In this document: in pieces, positions 34,701-44,864 of the stretch
Position numbering within the stretch: the stretch's first letter is position 1
Layout: each line of letters starts with the position of its first letter
Assembly: GCA_013180625.2 (NCBI GenBank)
Contig: SNVD02009167.1
Coordinates: 275,501-339,500, forward strand
From: Boswellia sacra
Lineage: Eukaryota > Streptophyta > Magnoliopsida > Sapindales > Burseraceae
DNA length: 64,000 nt
Direction of reading: 5' to 3'
Notes under the pieces: generated by a model
The model's input: the letters and a program-made list of their open reading frames with translations, nothing else
What the model was told of the DNA's origin: nothing
Database searches by the model: none
Position numbers and translations under genes: made by a program

Positions 34701-35041
34701 GGGAAAGGAAAAATTAGGTTTTGTCATTTATTAAGGATAAAACACACCGTTTCATATTGCATATTTTAATAAAAAAATTATGCTTTTTGGTCATAATTAA
34801 TAAAATATTAATTTAAAATTTGGTCAGACATGATCAATAAAAGAATTCTATCACAAAGTTCTTAATAGAGTTAATTTCTATCACTATTCTATCATCAATT
34901 ATTGATAGACAAAAAATGTGTCACATATACCTCATTAAGTTCCTGATAGACTATAATTCTGTCATAATTATGTCATCTTTTGATGATATAACGATTTTTA
35001 TCATAGAGTGCCAATCATCTATTCCTATTTTTCTTGTAGTG

Positions 35042-35145
35042 TAAAGTGATACACATTGAGCACATCTCCACTGATAAACAATTGGCTGACTTGTTCACTA
35101 AGGCATTGGACACAGCAAGGTTTGAAAATCTAAGAAAAGCCTAAG
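35042..35145 (+). pseudogene. pol: Copia RNase H, C-terminal part
   Basis: It resumes directly after the CACTA TSD with HIEHISTDKQLADLFTKALD and ends FENLRKA-stop, the typical C-terminus of Copia pol. Confidence 0.9.
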
Positions 35146-36005
35146 GTATCTGTCAGTTATATGAGTGAACATAGTATGCTGTTATGTTATTCATATCTAT
35201 AGTATCATAAGTTTCCTTCTAATTTAGCATATATGCATGTTTGAGCTATGGTATAAAACTTGTATGAATAATAGATACTGAGTTAAAATGAAAAATACAG
35301 AGAGAGCTACCAATATATGATGTGTGAAAGCCATCATTGAGAGTAACCTTAAGGTATCTAGGAAATATGTTGAGGTCACCCACTCACATGAAAAGGGCTA
35401 CCTCTATATTCTGCGAAAGCTACTGTATTAATCTAGAAAAGTTTCCATTGAAATCAACTTTTGTGTGTGTGAGAAGCATGCTCAAGTTGTTCATTCAATC
35501 AAAATAGCTCTCATGAAGAAATTACTCAGCTCTAAAATATGCTTCCTTAGAATGATACATATGATAATCCAGATATTACTGTCATGATATTATTAACTGT
35601 GTTCTGTTATGTTTTTCATAACAATGTCCTATGTGCTTATCCTAAATATAAATCACTTGTATGTCCATGTGTCAAAAAATTGCCATGTCAGCAACGTTGA
35701 ATTAAGGGGGAGAAGTCTCAGTGGCAGGAATCCTAATTCCACTAGTATTCCTTATTTGAATTTAAATCAAATTTAAATTGATGTGTTTAAAGGGAGTTAT
35801 TAAACAGTTTTTGGAAAGGGAAGTCATTAATAAACTTTTGTTGAAAAACAGCAATTCCTTAAAATTCGGCCTAGTATATATAACAAATAGTTTGTGGGCT
35901 TCTTCTTCTGTTCATACCATCCCTCACCTACAGTTGCTTCCCTGTCCTCGTCTTGGTTCTCTGTTCCTGTTATGAAAAATCTTCTACAGTTCAGAAACCC
36001 TAGCT
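35146..36005 (+). other. Spacer between Copia pol and env-like ORF
   Basis: About 860 bp without pol domains. A purine run AAGGGGGAGAAG (35704-35715) resembles a polypurine tract. TATATATA at 35875-35882 precedes the env-like ORF by 124 bp, followed by a pyrimidine-rich leader. Together these could form an internal promoter. Confidence 0.5.
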
Positions 36006-37403
36006 ATGGCAACTTCATCAAACTCGACAGTTAGTGCTTCTTCTTTCTCAAGCGGCTCCAGTCATAACAGTAGTGACAACAGTCAGTCATCTCTTGCGCA
36101 ACACACGCATGCAACGGTTACAGTTGATCCCGCCATCAGTGAGGACGAACGAGTACCAGTGAAGAAGATCAAGGACAAGGTCAAGCCAAAATATAACAAA
36201 TTTCTCACTGTTGCTGTCAAACAGAAGTTTGTCAAGATTACTTCACAGAGAAAGCTACAGTTGGAAAGGCCAGTGAAACTCTCAGACTTCAATGCATATG
36301 GTCTCAGTGAGATGATTGAGTCCAATTACTGGACTTGAACGGTATCAAACTTTCTTCCTCCTATAAAAACTTTGATTCAAGAATTTTATGCTAATAGTTC
36401 TAGTGCCATTGATGATCCTAAGAGTTTTCATTATCATAAAGTTTACTGTCGAGGGAAGTTTGTGAAATTCTCTCCCAATGTCATAAACTCTCTTCTAGAC
36501 ATTCCAATAGGTAGCATGCATTCTGTAGATGAAGAATATAACATGGCAGAAATAGTTAAGGAAGTGACTGGCCGAACAGACATTGAGTGGAAACCCAGAG
36601 ATGGTCTTGACTAGAAATATCTTAGGAAGAAATACAGAGTGTTACATAAGATAGCACAGTTTAATTGGCTTCCTTCTTCTCACCAAAGTCAAATTCGGGA
36701 AGACAAAGTGAAACTTCTATTTTGTTTAGGAACTAATCGGCCAATCAACTTTGGATTGTTAGCCTATAGAACAATTGTACAAATTGGTTCCTATCACTCT
36801 GATTACTATTTGCTTGTGTTCCTCTGTTTGATTCAAGGAATACTTTCTCAGAACAACATTCCTGTGAGCTCTAGTGAACAGACAGAAATTCTGTCTAAGT
36901 GCATTACCAAGGGATTTCTTCAAAGGTTGCATGATCAAATTGACTTGCCTGCCCTTGAACCAAAACCAACAAGAGTCAGGAAAAATCAATTGAAAATTGT
37001 TGAAGAAAAACTTGAATTGATCAATTCTACTTTGACAGATATTCTGCATGGCTTGAAAGACATTAAACACAAGCAATCTATCTTGGAAGCTCAGATTATA
37101 GGATAGTCTCAGTCCACAGCACCACAATCCATGGAACCTGAACCTGTGATTCCAGAAAAACAAACTAAGAAAATACCAGAGGGCAATGAACCATTATCTG
37201 AGGAAGCTGCTCCAATTCCATCAAGTCCTACTGCACAACCTACTGCTAAGAAAGATAGAACAGCAACACAGAAGTCAAAAGAAAAATCAATCAGGGCTTC
37301 TGTCAAGGGATATAGTAGGAAGGGAAAGAAGAAACTTCCAGTGGTGAAGAAATCATCTGATCAGAAGAAGCAGAAACTAGACACATCTACTCCCACTTTG
37401 TAA
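36006..37403 (+). pseudogene. Env-like / putative plant transposon protein ORF
   Basis: One continuous frame set, interrupted by stops at 36336 and 36612 and a stop at 37104. Domain order: a Ser-rich N-terminus (about 40 residues), then a basic segment (VKKIKDKVKPKYNKFLTVAV). Next is a globular region with IQEFYANSSSAIDD, YCRGKFVKFSPNVINSLLDI and LLFCLGTNRPINFGLLAYRT, a hydrophobic stretch (SDYYLLVFLCLIQGILS) and a coiled-coil-like LKIVEEKLELINSTLTDIL. A Lys/Pro-rich tail follows. This is the extra ORF found downstream of pol in Sireviruses and related to the putative plant transposon protein domain. No signal peptide is seen and an envelope role is unproven in the lineage. The stops make it a pseudogene. 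Confidence 0.75.
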
Positions 37404-37437
37404 GATGATCTGATTCAGATGTACCAAAACAAATAGC

Positions 37438-37884
37438 ACCTAGAAGCTCAATGGGCGTGGCGCCCTTCTCATTGGCATATGATTCAAAAGCGATCTTACC
37501 AATTGAGATAGAAATAAAATCAACGATGGTTCTTATGAAGGCAGAAGTTCCTGAAGGGGAATGGACCAACAACAGAGTAAGTAATTGGCCTTGATCGATG
37601 AAAAAAGACTGAAGGCCAGGTATCGCATGTAATTATACCAGAAACAGATTGCTCGAGCCTTCAACAAAATATTAAAGGCAAGAAAGTTTATTAAAGGAAA
37701 GTTGGTACTTAAGCAAGCAAGACCAGTTGTGTTTGATCCAAAAGGAAAGTTCAAACCTAGTTGGGAAGGTCCATTCGTTGTGACGAAGGTCATGTCCAAC
37801 TGAGCCATCATTGTATCAGATATGGAAGGGAATGCATTTACTAAACCCATTAACATGGACAAACTGAATAAATATTATGTATAA
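37438..37884 (+). pseudogene. pol: Gypsy integrase C-terminal fragment (copy X)
   Basis: It matches the end of copy A pol (about 45618-46068): CACCTAGAAG, then LLAYDSKAILPIEIEIKSTM-like text, then FKPSWEGPFVVTKVMSN and the terminal KYYV-stop. It joins abruptly to the Copia env-like ORF on the left and to the middle of a Gypsy LTR on the right (about 37920), skipping the 5-kb 3' region. Both joins lack target duplications, which suggests illegitimate recombination or deletion. Confidence 0.8.
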
Positions 37885-37921
37885 AAAAGGGGTAAGAAAA
37901 AAAATAATTAATCAGAAAAAC

Positions 37922-38967
37922 CACGTTTGTTTTGCAAGATAGATAAGCGTATCGAAATAAGTTTGCCAACTATCCTTTTCTAGAATCATGTTTAGAAGTT
38001 TAATTTCTTTGCGAATGTTTAGAAATACGCTTAGGAGCGCATGCTTAGAATCATGCTTAGGAGCACATGATTAGGAGAACTTATATTTGCTTTGACGTAT
38101 GCTAGAAAATAGCATAAAATAGGTGGAATTACCATTTTGCCCTTGAATGTCTTGTTTGAGCTATATAGCTATGATTAATTTTGATTGTTTGAATTAGGCT
38201 AGAAATGCCATGTTTAGGCTAGAAATGCCATGATTCTTACTAAATTGATATGAATTATGCTAGAATAGCAATAGGTAGAATACCGTGATAGAATTTATCA
38301 AATCTAGGCTATAATGCCATGATATTAGATTATGGCTTTGTTTGATTTATAATTTATGAATGTACGAATGTTTGTAAATTACGAAGTGTAGTTGTATGAT
38401 GCCATGAAGTGATGGTGGACTCACATTGATGGTGGGGGACCATTACTTAGAATGAATGTTCAAATATACGAATGTATGAAATATTTTACTATCTTATTAC
38501 AAATGATGTAATCCTCTCCCCTTCCCCCATGTATGACGGAAATGTAATCTATTCTCCTCCCTCTTTCTTTGTATGATTATACAAACTATTTTGATTGAAC
38601 AATCACTCAACATATTTAATGAAGATAAAAATTAGAATGTGTGCATAAAATGAACCATCTAAGGGGACTAAGTAACAACACGAGATATTCTTATTTGGTA
38701 TTCCCCAAGTGGAGGTTGGATTCACATCCAGGCAAGTTGAAAGACTCGTACCTAACTTCTCGAATCAATCTCCAAAGAGATGACGGTAGTTTAGGTCCCA
38801 AAGCGAGGGATCGGATTGCCCCCATTCATTCCCAATTAAATAATTGGGTGGCGACTCCTTTCTCTAGACGTGCCCATGGCTCGTTTGTGTTCCCTTAAGT
38901 CTCAAAAGAGGATTTTACATAGTGTCGTGGTCACAAACGCTCTAGTAGGATGAATGCTCCGTTCACA
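37922..38967 (+). repeat. 5' LTR of copy A, left part deleted
   Basis: It aligns with the R/U5 part of the LTR seen complete (inverted) at 60614-62539. Shared blocks include TTTGTTTTGCAAGAT, GAATCATGCTTAGGAGCACATG, the (CTAGAAATGCCATG) duplicated block, ATAAAATGAACCATCTAAG and the end GTTCACA. The U3 third is missing at the junction with fragment X. Confidence 0.85.
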
Positions 38968-38968
38968 G

Positions 38969-38986
38969 TGGCGACTCCATTGGGGA
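38969..38986 (+). promoter_or_regulatory. Primer binding site of copy A
   Basis: TGGCGACTCCATTGGGGA follows the LTR end after one base. It fits the 3' end of a tRNA ending in GGAGUCGCCA. The B copy has the variant TGGTGACTCCACTAGGGA at the matching place. Confidence 0.8.
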
Positions 38987-39792
38987 TAAGAGAAGTTGAT
39001 TCCGATGGGAATACTAAATCCTAATACCTCGTGTTGTTATAATGAGTCCTTGCATCACTATACTTTTGCACACAATGAGCACGAACTTCCTAAAACTAGC
39101 CGTGTGGCATTAACATTAGAAGTCTTTAGCTCCATTCGACCCTTAGACGACTCATGTTGGTGTCACCACCTTTGAGCACGTACCATTAAATTGATATAAA
39201 AAGAGACTGACCTAATGGGGCATCTTTCGCTCAAAGGAGCCCAGACTATTGGACCCTTGAGACTCAAGCCCATATAGATGACTTTAGAAATTTTCAATAG
39301 GATGAATATCCAAAACCCATGTTGAAATGCATATCTATGGATGTGAGATTCTTTGTGATTAGAATAACGTCAACTTGAACCTCATGAAACCATCAACAAA
39401 TGCCACATGTCAAGTCACCCATAAGAAAAAAAATGGGAACATGTACCATGAGTTAGGGTTATCATGACGTTTTGAAAACCATGTTATGATAATCATGAAG
39501 AATCTAACGTCACCATGAATGTTAGAATTAGGGGAGAGAATCTCGCATTCCCACATCCCATGATGATGTCTTAGGAATGGAGCCTCAAATCCTAGGAAAA
39601 GAGACTTAACCTCACGTGTATGGGAGGAATAAGGTTGGAAGACTGAAAGCGTGTCTATGCCCTTATATGAGCATGCATCATATCATGCGTACATACATGC
39701 ATGCATTGCATTAACACCTTTGTTTTGCAGCCATCATAGCTTGGGTTAGATAAGGTGGTCGTTTGACAAGACAAGAAGAATTAATTGACGAG
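38987..39792 (+). other. Untranslated leader of copy A
   Basis: About 800 bp between the PBS and gag without an ORF. The same leader is found inverted at about 59795-60594 in copy B. Confidence 0.75.
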
Positions 39793-41068
39793 ATGGTTGT
39801 ACCAAATAACAGCAATGCTAAAATGGCTAAAGTGAGGGCTGACATCACCGCGCTTCGACAATAAGTGGCCCAACTTATTAAAGCTTTATGAAAATGGGCC
39901 CAATGACATTAATCAGCCACCACTCGACGGTAATGGGGACAGTGATGGTGAAACTAGCCAAGGGAAAAATAGGGGGAAGAGCCCAATCAATCATGAAGAG
40001 GCCCAATCACATTAATCAGCCGCCACTCGAGAGTAATAGGGACAGTGATGGTGATACTAGCCAAGGCAAAAATAGGGGGAAGAGCCCGATCAATCATGAA
40101 AAACCTGAATTGCTCAAGCAATTGGCCAAGGACTTGGAAAATGTCCAATCCTTTTTGAAGAAAAAGGGGCTAAAAGGGGTCGAAGACCTAGATGACATCT
40201 TGCCTAAGTTCAAAGAAGAGGGAAATCCCAAGACACATTTAAGGCAGTATGCAGCCATCATGGCCACTACTTGTTTGACGAAGGAGCATATACTAAAATA
40301 CTTCATGCTATCCTTAGAAAATGATGCGGTAGCAATGTATCATGATCTCCCAAAGAGAGTTCGAGAAGATTGGGAGAATCTTTCTTAATAGTTTGTGGAA
40401 CAATACTGTCACAATACCCAATTGGGGGTAACGTTGAGGGATTTGGAGACCATGAGACAAAAGCCCAGTGAGACTCTTTCAAAGTACTTAGTTTGTTGGA
40501 GGGCCAAAGCTGTCAAGATGACCATAAGGCCCATAGAGAAGGGCCAGGTCTGGATGGTGATCAATGGAGCCTATGCTTTTATCAATGATAGAGTGACGGG
40601 TTTTTATATGAAAACATTTGACGATTTGTATGACTCAAGCATCCAAATAGAAGAATTGGAGTCTAGACAGAAGAGAAGCACACATGGCTACCCTTGAAGA
40701 AGTCAAAAGCAGTACCACCAACCTATTGGGCCTAGTACGAAGCACATAGAAGTGAAAGCAGTTGCTCCACAAAGAAGATTCAGTCGTCTAGGAAGTCTAC
40801 TTCCTAAACTTTTTGCAAGATTAAAGGCTAAAGGGATCTTGCAACCATTGCCATTAAGAAAGCTTCCAAACCCAATACCAAGGAATTGGAGGCACCGTGA
40901 GAAATGTGAAATTCACAAAGTGATTGGCCACAGGATTGACGATTGCACTCACCTTCGCCATGAGATCTAAGATTTAATTGACAAGGGCCAGATTCCTGAC
41001 CCAGATACATACGAGCCCAACATAAAGAGCAACCTATTGCCTAACTACAAGAGGGTGCCTCCTTGATC
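39793..41068 (+). pseudogene. gag: Gag of Gypsy copy A
   Basis: It starts MVVPNNSNAKMAKVRADITA; a TAA follows within 25 codons. After a 103-bp tandem duplication (39898-40100) the frame 40080-40388 has LLKQLAKDLENVQSFLKKKG and HILKYFMLSLENDAVAMYHD, stopping at 40386. The neighbouring frame 40395-40697 has EQYCHNTQLGVTLRDLETMR, LSKYLVCWRAKAVKM and YDSSIQIEELESRQKRSTHG, the core of the retrotransposon gag domain. A further shift leads to CEIHKVIGHRIDDCTHLRHE (about 40909-40967), a degenerate zinc-knuckle-like end. Copy B has the homologous gag on the minus strand. Confidence 0.88.
39898..40100 (+). repeat. 103-bp tandem duplication in gag
   Basis: Two copies of GCCCAATNACATTAATCAGCC ... GGGGGAAGAGCCCNATCAATCATG. 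Copy B seems to have only one unit at the matching place (59583-59700). Confidence 0.75.
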
Positions 41069-41075
41069 AACTAAT

Positions 41076-41860
41076 ATGATTGGCTTGGGCTTGATTGAGG
41101 AGCAAGTCATGAATTCCTTTGAGGAATGTAAATCAAATAGAGCCGAGAGAGCCAAGAGAAGGGAGAACTCCAAGCTAGAACAAACCGCTAGAAAGGCAAC
41201 CTCAACAAAGAAGCCTGAGGCTAGAAAGCCTAAAGAAGAAGAGCCCAAAGAGATCATTGAGAGGTTGAAAGATAAGCCCGTTTCTTTGGTGGCTAAAAGT
41301 CACACCAAGAAAGTTAGATGGACTAACATTATAGTGAAAGGGGTCAACCAATGCTTAGAACCCAAACTTGTGAAACTTAGTGACCAAGAAAAAGAGGAGG
41401 CCCAAGAAGAAGAAGAAGAAGAAGTTGAAGTAACACCTATCAAAAAGAAGCATACGCCACCAAGCTCATTTGCTAAGAAATGGATGGCAAGAAAAAGGGC
41501 TAGAAAAGGCCCACCACTTAGGAGACTCAAGGTGAAGAAGGTTGTGAAGTTAGGAAAGGAAAGTGAGTTGAGAGCCTTATGATGAGAGAGAGCTTGCCTA
41601 AAAGGTGTAAGGAAGTGAGAATCATGAGAATTTGGGACGACATGCCTCAAGTCAAGACCCTTCCAAAATTTTGCGCTGACTTTAGTAGTGATGACGAAGA
41701 AGATATGAGAATTGAGAAAGAAACACATAAGGGAGAAAAACTCAAGGGTGAGAGAGAAAATGTCCAAGGAGCAACAAGGAGTGGTAGATTTTATCATGAG
41801 AAGGAAAATGAGAAATCAACTGAGAAGATAGTTGAGAAGGGCAAAGAAGTTGGTAAATAA
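41076..41860 (+). pseudogene. Gypsy gag-pro linker, Lys/Glu-rich
   Basis: Frame 41076-41582 is dominated by Lys/Glu (KKPEARKPKEEEPKEIIERL, QEEEEEEVEVTPIKKKH). The second frame 41579-41860 overlaps its stop by 4 bases and continues similar composition (ENEKSTEKIVEKGKEV). No enzyme motif is seen; this is the usual spacer between gag and protease in Tat elements. Confidence 0.65.
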
Positions 41861-41887
41861 GACAAAACTAAGGGAGAAGAAGATCAA

Positions 41888-42420
41888 GTGATCAAACAAT
41901 TGAAGAAAACTCAAGCAAATGGTAGCATTTGGGATCTACTTATATTATCCCAAAAGCATAAAGCAGCCATGGCAAAGGCTTTGGCGGAGGTACAAATATC
42001 GATGGCTGCCACTACTAATGAAATGTTGACTGCCTCAACTGGAGGAACATCCAAAGGGATAAAAGAAAGAGGGGAAATCACCTTCACAGATGAAGATCTA
42101 CCATTCGAAGGAAGAAATCGTAATAAGCCATTGTTCATCACTGTAGAGATTAGTGGGAAGACGTCTCCTTGCATCATGGTGGATGATAGGTCTGCCATCA
42201 ATATTGTGCCTATGAAGATATTGCACAAGTATAAGGTTAGTGACAATGAGCTTGGGCCTTGTTAAATGGTGATCAGGGCTTATGATGACCCGAAGAGGAG
42301 TGTTATTGGGATCTTCAAAGCTTTTGTGAAGACTAGGCCAATTGAAGTGATGACAAAATTTACAGTCTTTGACATTCCAGTCCCGTTCACTGCTTTGTTA
42401 GGATGAGCATGGTTCCACCT
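41888..42420 (+). pseudogene. pol: Gypsy aspartic protease, active-site glycine changed
   Basis: The frame 41888-42265 has ITFTDEDLPFEGRNRNKPLF and then CIMVDDRSAINIVPMKILHK. In this family the site reads D-D-G-S-A; here the Gly is replaced by Arg, which should abolish activity. A stop at 42263 is followed by VIRAYDDPKRSVIGIFKAFV in the same frame (to about 42400), the rest of the protease fold. Confidence 0.82.
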
Positions 42421-44300
42421 TGTATTAGAAAATTCGATTCAACATGTATGAAGAGATCGTAACCATTTATGCAGCCTTAACAATTGCACAAGCTGCTTTA
42501 AGTGTTAAGGTTGGAGAAACACCTTACATGGATGACTTTCAAGTAGACATGATTGACGAAGTCAGCCTAATCATTGCAGGAATAATGAAGAAGCAGGGTA
42601 CATGCCAGGAACCAGACTTAGGAAAGATGGAAGCGGCCTACTATCTTTTCCAGACTTCAAAGGTCAGACATCTAGAAGAGGGTTGGGCTATAAATCTAAA
42701 GGGAAAGAAGAAGATGATAAGCCCAAGAAAGGGAAATTCATCAAATTTGTTAATGCCTTACATACGAAGTATGTAGGAGCCACTAATCCATGGGTTTCTA
42801 AGGGAATGCTGAAGCCCAGATTTGAGATCTTCAAAGATATCCTTCGGGCAGGAGTCTCTAGTGGGAATGACTTGAGAAGAGAGATGGAGAAGATGACCAT
42901 CAAAGAGGAAAAGCCTCAAGAACCAGCACCGCCAATGGACCCGTCCATCGACTTAACTGCTTTCATCGAGGAATGAATTAAAAGTGTATCTTATAAAGAT
43001 ATATTTGTACCCAACCTCTTTGAAGAATAGGACATTGTTTATGTTTCAAAATTTAATGCAATGAAGAATAATTTTGCTTGTTTGATGTCTTTCCTAATGG
43101 TGTTGTGCATCATAATTTGCATTTCACTAGCAGATTTGAAATACATACCATTCAAACTCATAACATTAATCTTGGTACAATCGAAAACCTAAGAACATAT
43201 GCATTGCATTTGATACAAATCTAGAAAAGAGAGAGAGATTTGAAAAATTATTAAAGAAACACAAAGAACTCTTTGCCTGGTCCTGTGACGAAATGCCCAG
43301 GATCGACAAAAGCATCACTAAGCATACAATTCTGACTTATCCACATGTGAAATCGGTTAAGCAGAAGTTAAGAAGAATGGGGCCAAAATGGGCTCAGAAA
43401 ATTAAAGAGGAAGTCTCTAAGCAAGTTGTAGCCAAGTTTCTAGAAAAGGTGAAGTATCGAGAATGGTTAGCCAACATTGTGCCAGTACCAAAGAAGGATG
43501 GAAGGGTCCGAATGTGTATGGATTACTGAGACTTAAACAAGGCCTCACCAAAGGATGATTTTTCTTTGACTCATATCGATGTGTTGGTAGACAGCCTACC
43601 ACCAGTGTGATGTTCTCTTTTGTAGATGGGTTTTCTGGGTACAATTAGATAATGATGGTGAATGAAGACAAGATGAAGACAGCCTTCATTACAGAATAGG
43701 GAACTTATTGCGACAAGGTGATGCCCTTTGGTTTGAAGAATCCAGGGGCCACTTACCAACGAATGGCGACAATGCTATTTTATTATATGATGATAGAAGT
43801 TTATGTAGATGAGATGATGGTGAAGTTTGAGATCCGAGAGGGTCACTTTGAAGCCTTAGATAGTTTCCTAGAAAGGGTTAAGAAAAACAAGCTGCGGCTA
43901 AATTCGAAAAAGTGTGTCTTCGGAGTTACCCTAGGGAAGTTGCTGGGGTTTGTAGTTAGCAAGAAAGGGATAGAAGTAGATCCAGACAAGGTGAAGGCCA
44001 TTACGAAGATGCCGTCACCTAAGACCGAAAAAGAAGTTTAAGGGTTTCTAGGGAACATCTAGTAGATCAGGAGATTTATCATTAAACTAACAACTATTTA
44101 TGCACTGATATTTAGGCTTTTGAAGAAGAATCAGCCGGTATAATGGAATGATCAGTGCCAAAAAGCATTCGAAAGAATTAAGAAGTACTTGCTTAACCCA
44201 TCGATTTTGAGGCTGCCAAAACCTAGGAAGAATTTAATTCTTTACTTAGCTCTTGAAGAGGAGGCTATTGGTGCCATGCTGACACAAGAAGATTAGAAGG
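42421..44300 (+). pseudogene. pol: Gypsy reverse transcriptase and first RNase H remnant
   Basis: A pro-RT linker (42444-42976) contains KVRHLEEGWAINLKGKKK and SLIIAGIMKK. RT starts near 43293 (MPRIDKSITKHTILTYPHVK), with WLANIVPVPKKDGRVRMCMD stopping at 43527. Two more stops precede VMPFGLKNPGATYQRM (43718 on). The catalytic YVDD is YVDEMMVK, with the second Asp changed to Glu. Then come NSKKCVFGVTLGKLLGFVVS and KKGIEVDPDKVKAITKMPSP. The first RNase H is represented only by NLILYLALEEEAIGAMLTQE, after which about 100 residues are missing. Confidence 0.9.
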
Positions 44301-44334
44301 GTGTAGAGCACGCCATCTAGGGTTAATCTCGATA

Positions 44335-44724
44335 GTAGAATGGAGAATGTTCTTTGACGAAGCTATTAATCGTAATGGTGCTGGAATATGAGTTATTTTA
44401 GTTTCACCAACTGAAGAAGTCATCCCATTCGCTAAAAAGTTAGAGTTTAGAGTCACCGACAATATGGTCAAGTACGAAGCTTGCACCTTTGGTTTAGAAA
44501 TTGTGATTGCCACGGGTATTGATGAAATAAAGGTGTCGGGAGATTCCAGGCTAATCATCTCTCAAGCCGATGAAGATACGTATTTAAGAGAAGAGAAGGA
44601 AAAGCCCTACCTTGAACACGTTAGAAATTTGACTGGGAGGTTCAAGCAGTGCACCTTCACCCATCTTCCTAGAAATGAGAATCAGATAGCTGATGCATTG
44701 GCTTCGTTACATCAATATGGGTAA
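44335..44724 (+). pseudogene. pol: Second (archaeal-like) RNase H of Tat element
   Basis: WRMFFDEAINRNGAGI, VKYEACTFGLEIVIATGIDE, IKVSGDSRLIISQADEDTYL and FTHLPRNENQIADALASLHQ form the plant-type RNase H that Tat-lineage Gypsy elements carry in addition to their own (dual RNase H; family knowledge). The Asp, Glu, Asp and Asp positions of the active site can be read as FDEA, YEAC, GDSR and ADAL. One stop lies after GAGI (about 44390). It joins directly to the truncated first RNase H. Confidence 0.85.
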
Positions 44725-44864
44725 GCACGAATGAATTATTGATGAGGCCAATATTGATATTACAAGCATGGGGTTCTTGTTGCACGGAGCCTTATGTAAC
44801 TGAGATCGAAGTGGATGAGAAGCCATAGTTTTTCGACTTAAAGAAATATCTAGAAGAGGAGAGT

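Larger units (their letters stand above)
30458..35041. mobile_element. CACTA transposon inserted in Copia RNase H, with captured gene pieces
   Basis: The left end starts CACTACAAGAAAAATAGG (30458) and the right end is its reverse complement (to 35041); the inverted match runs about 27 bp, through GAATAGATGA. The 3-bp TSD is TAA (30455-30457 and 35042-35044), and removal of the element restores a continuous RNase H region. Subterminal zones carry repeated TCTATCA/TGATAGA and CATCATC motifs. No transposase is seen. Minus-strand exon-like pieces (31537-31647 and others) and a GC-rich 5'-gene-like segment (34358-34690) suggest gene capture. Confidence 0.93.
24802..37437 (+). mobile_element. Degenerate Sirevirus-like Copia retrotransposon, 3' end missing
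   Basis: Order: LTR (about 24802-25647), PBS, gag with two zinc knuckles, protease, integrase, reverse transcriptase, RNase H and a downstream env-like ORF. The order protease-integrase-RT marks Copia. The long LTR, the second zinc knuckle and the extra ORF after pol are hallmarks of the Sirevirus (SIRE/Maximus) lineage. The RNase H region is split by a CACTA insertion (30458-35041). Several stops and frameshifts show it is dead. The 3' LTR is absent: near 37437 the sequence switches to a Gypsy integrase fragment. Confidence 0.85.

Noticed and set aside
34326..34734. Plus-strand ORFs in the GC-rich segment of the second CACTA
   Set aside because: They are produced by the short GC-rich repeats. 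The leader-like features point to the minus strand.
36006..37403. True viral envelope glycoprotein
   Set aside because: No signal peptide, no C-terminal anchor and no cysteine-rich ectodomain are visible; it is described only as env-like, a plant transposon ORF.
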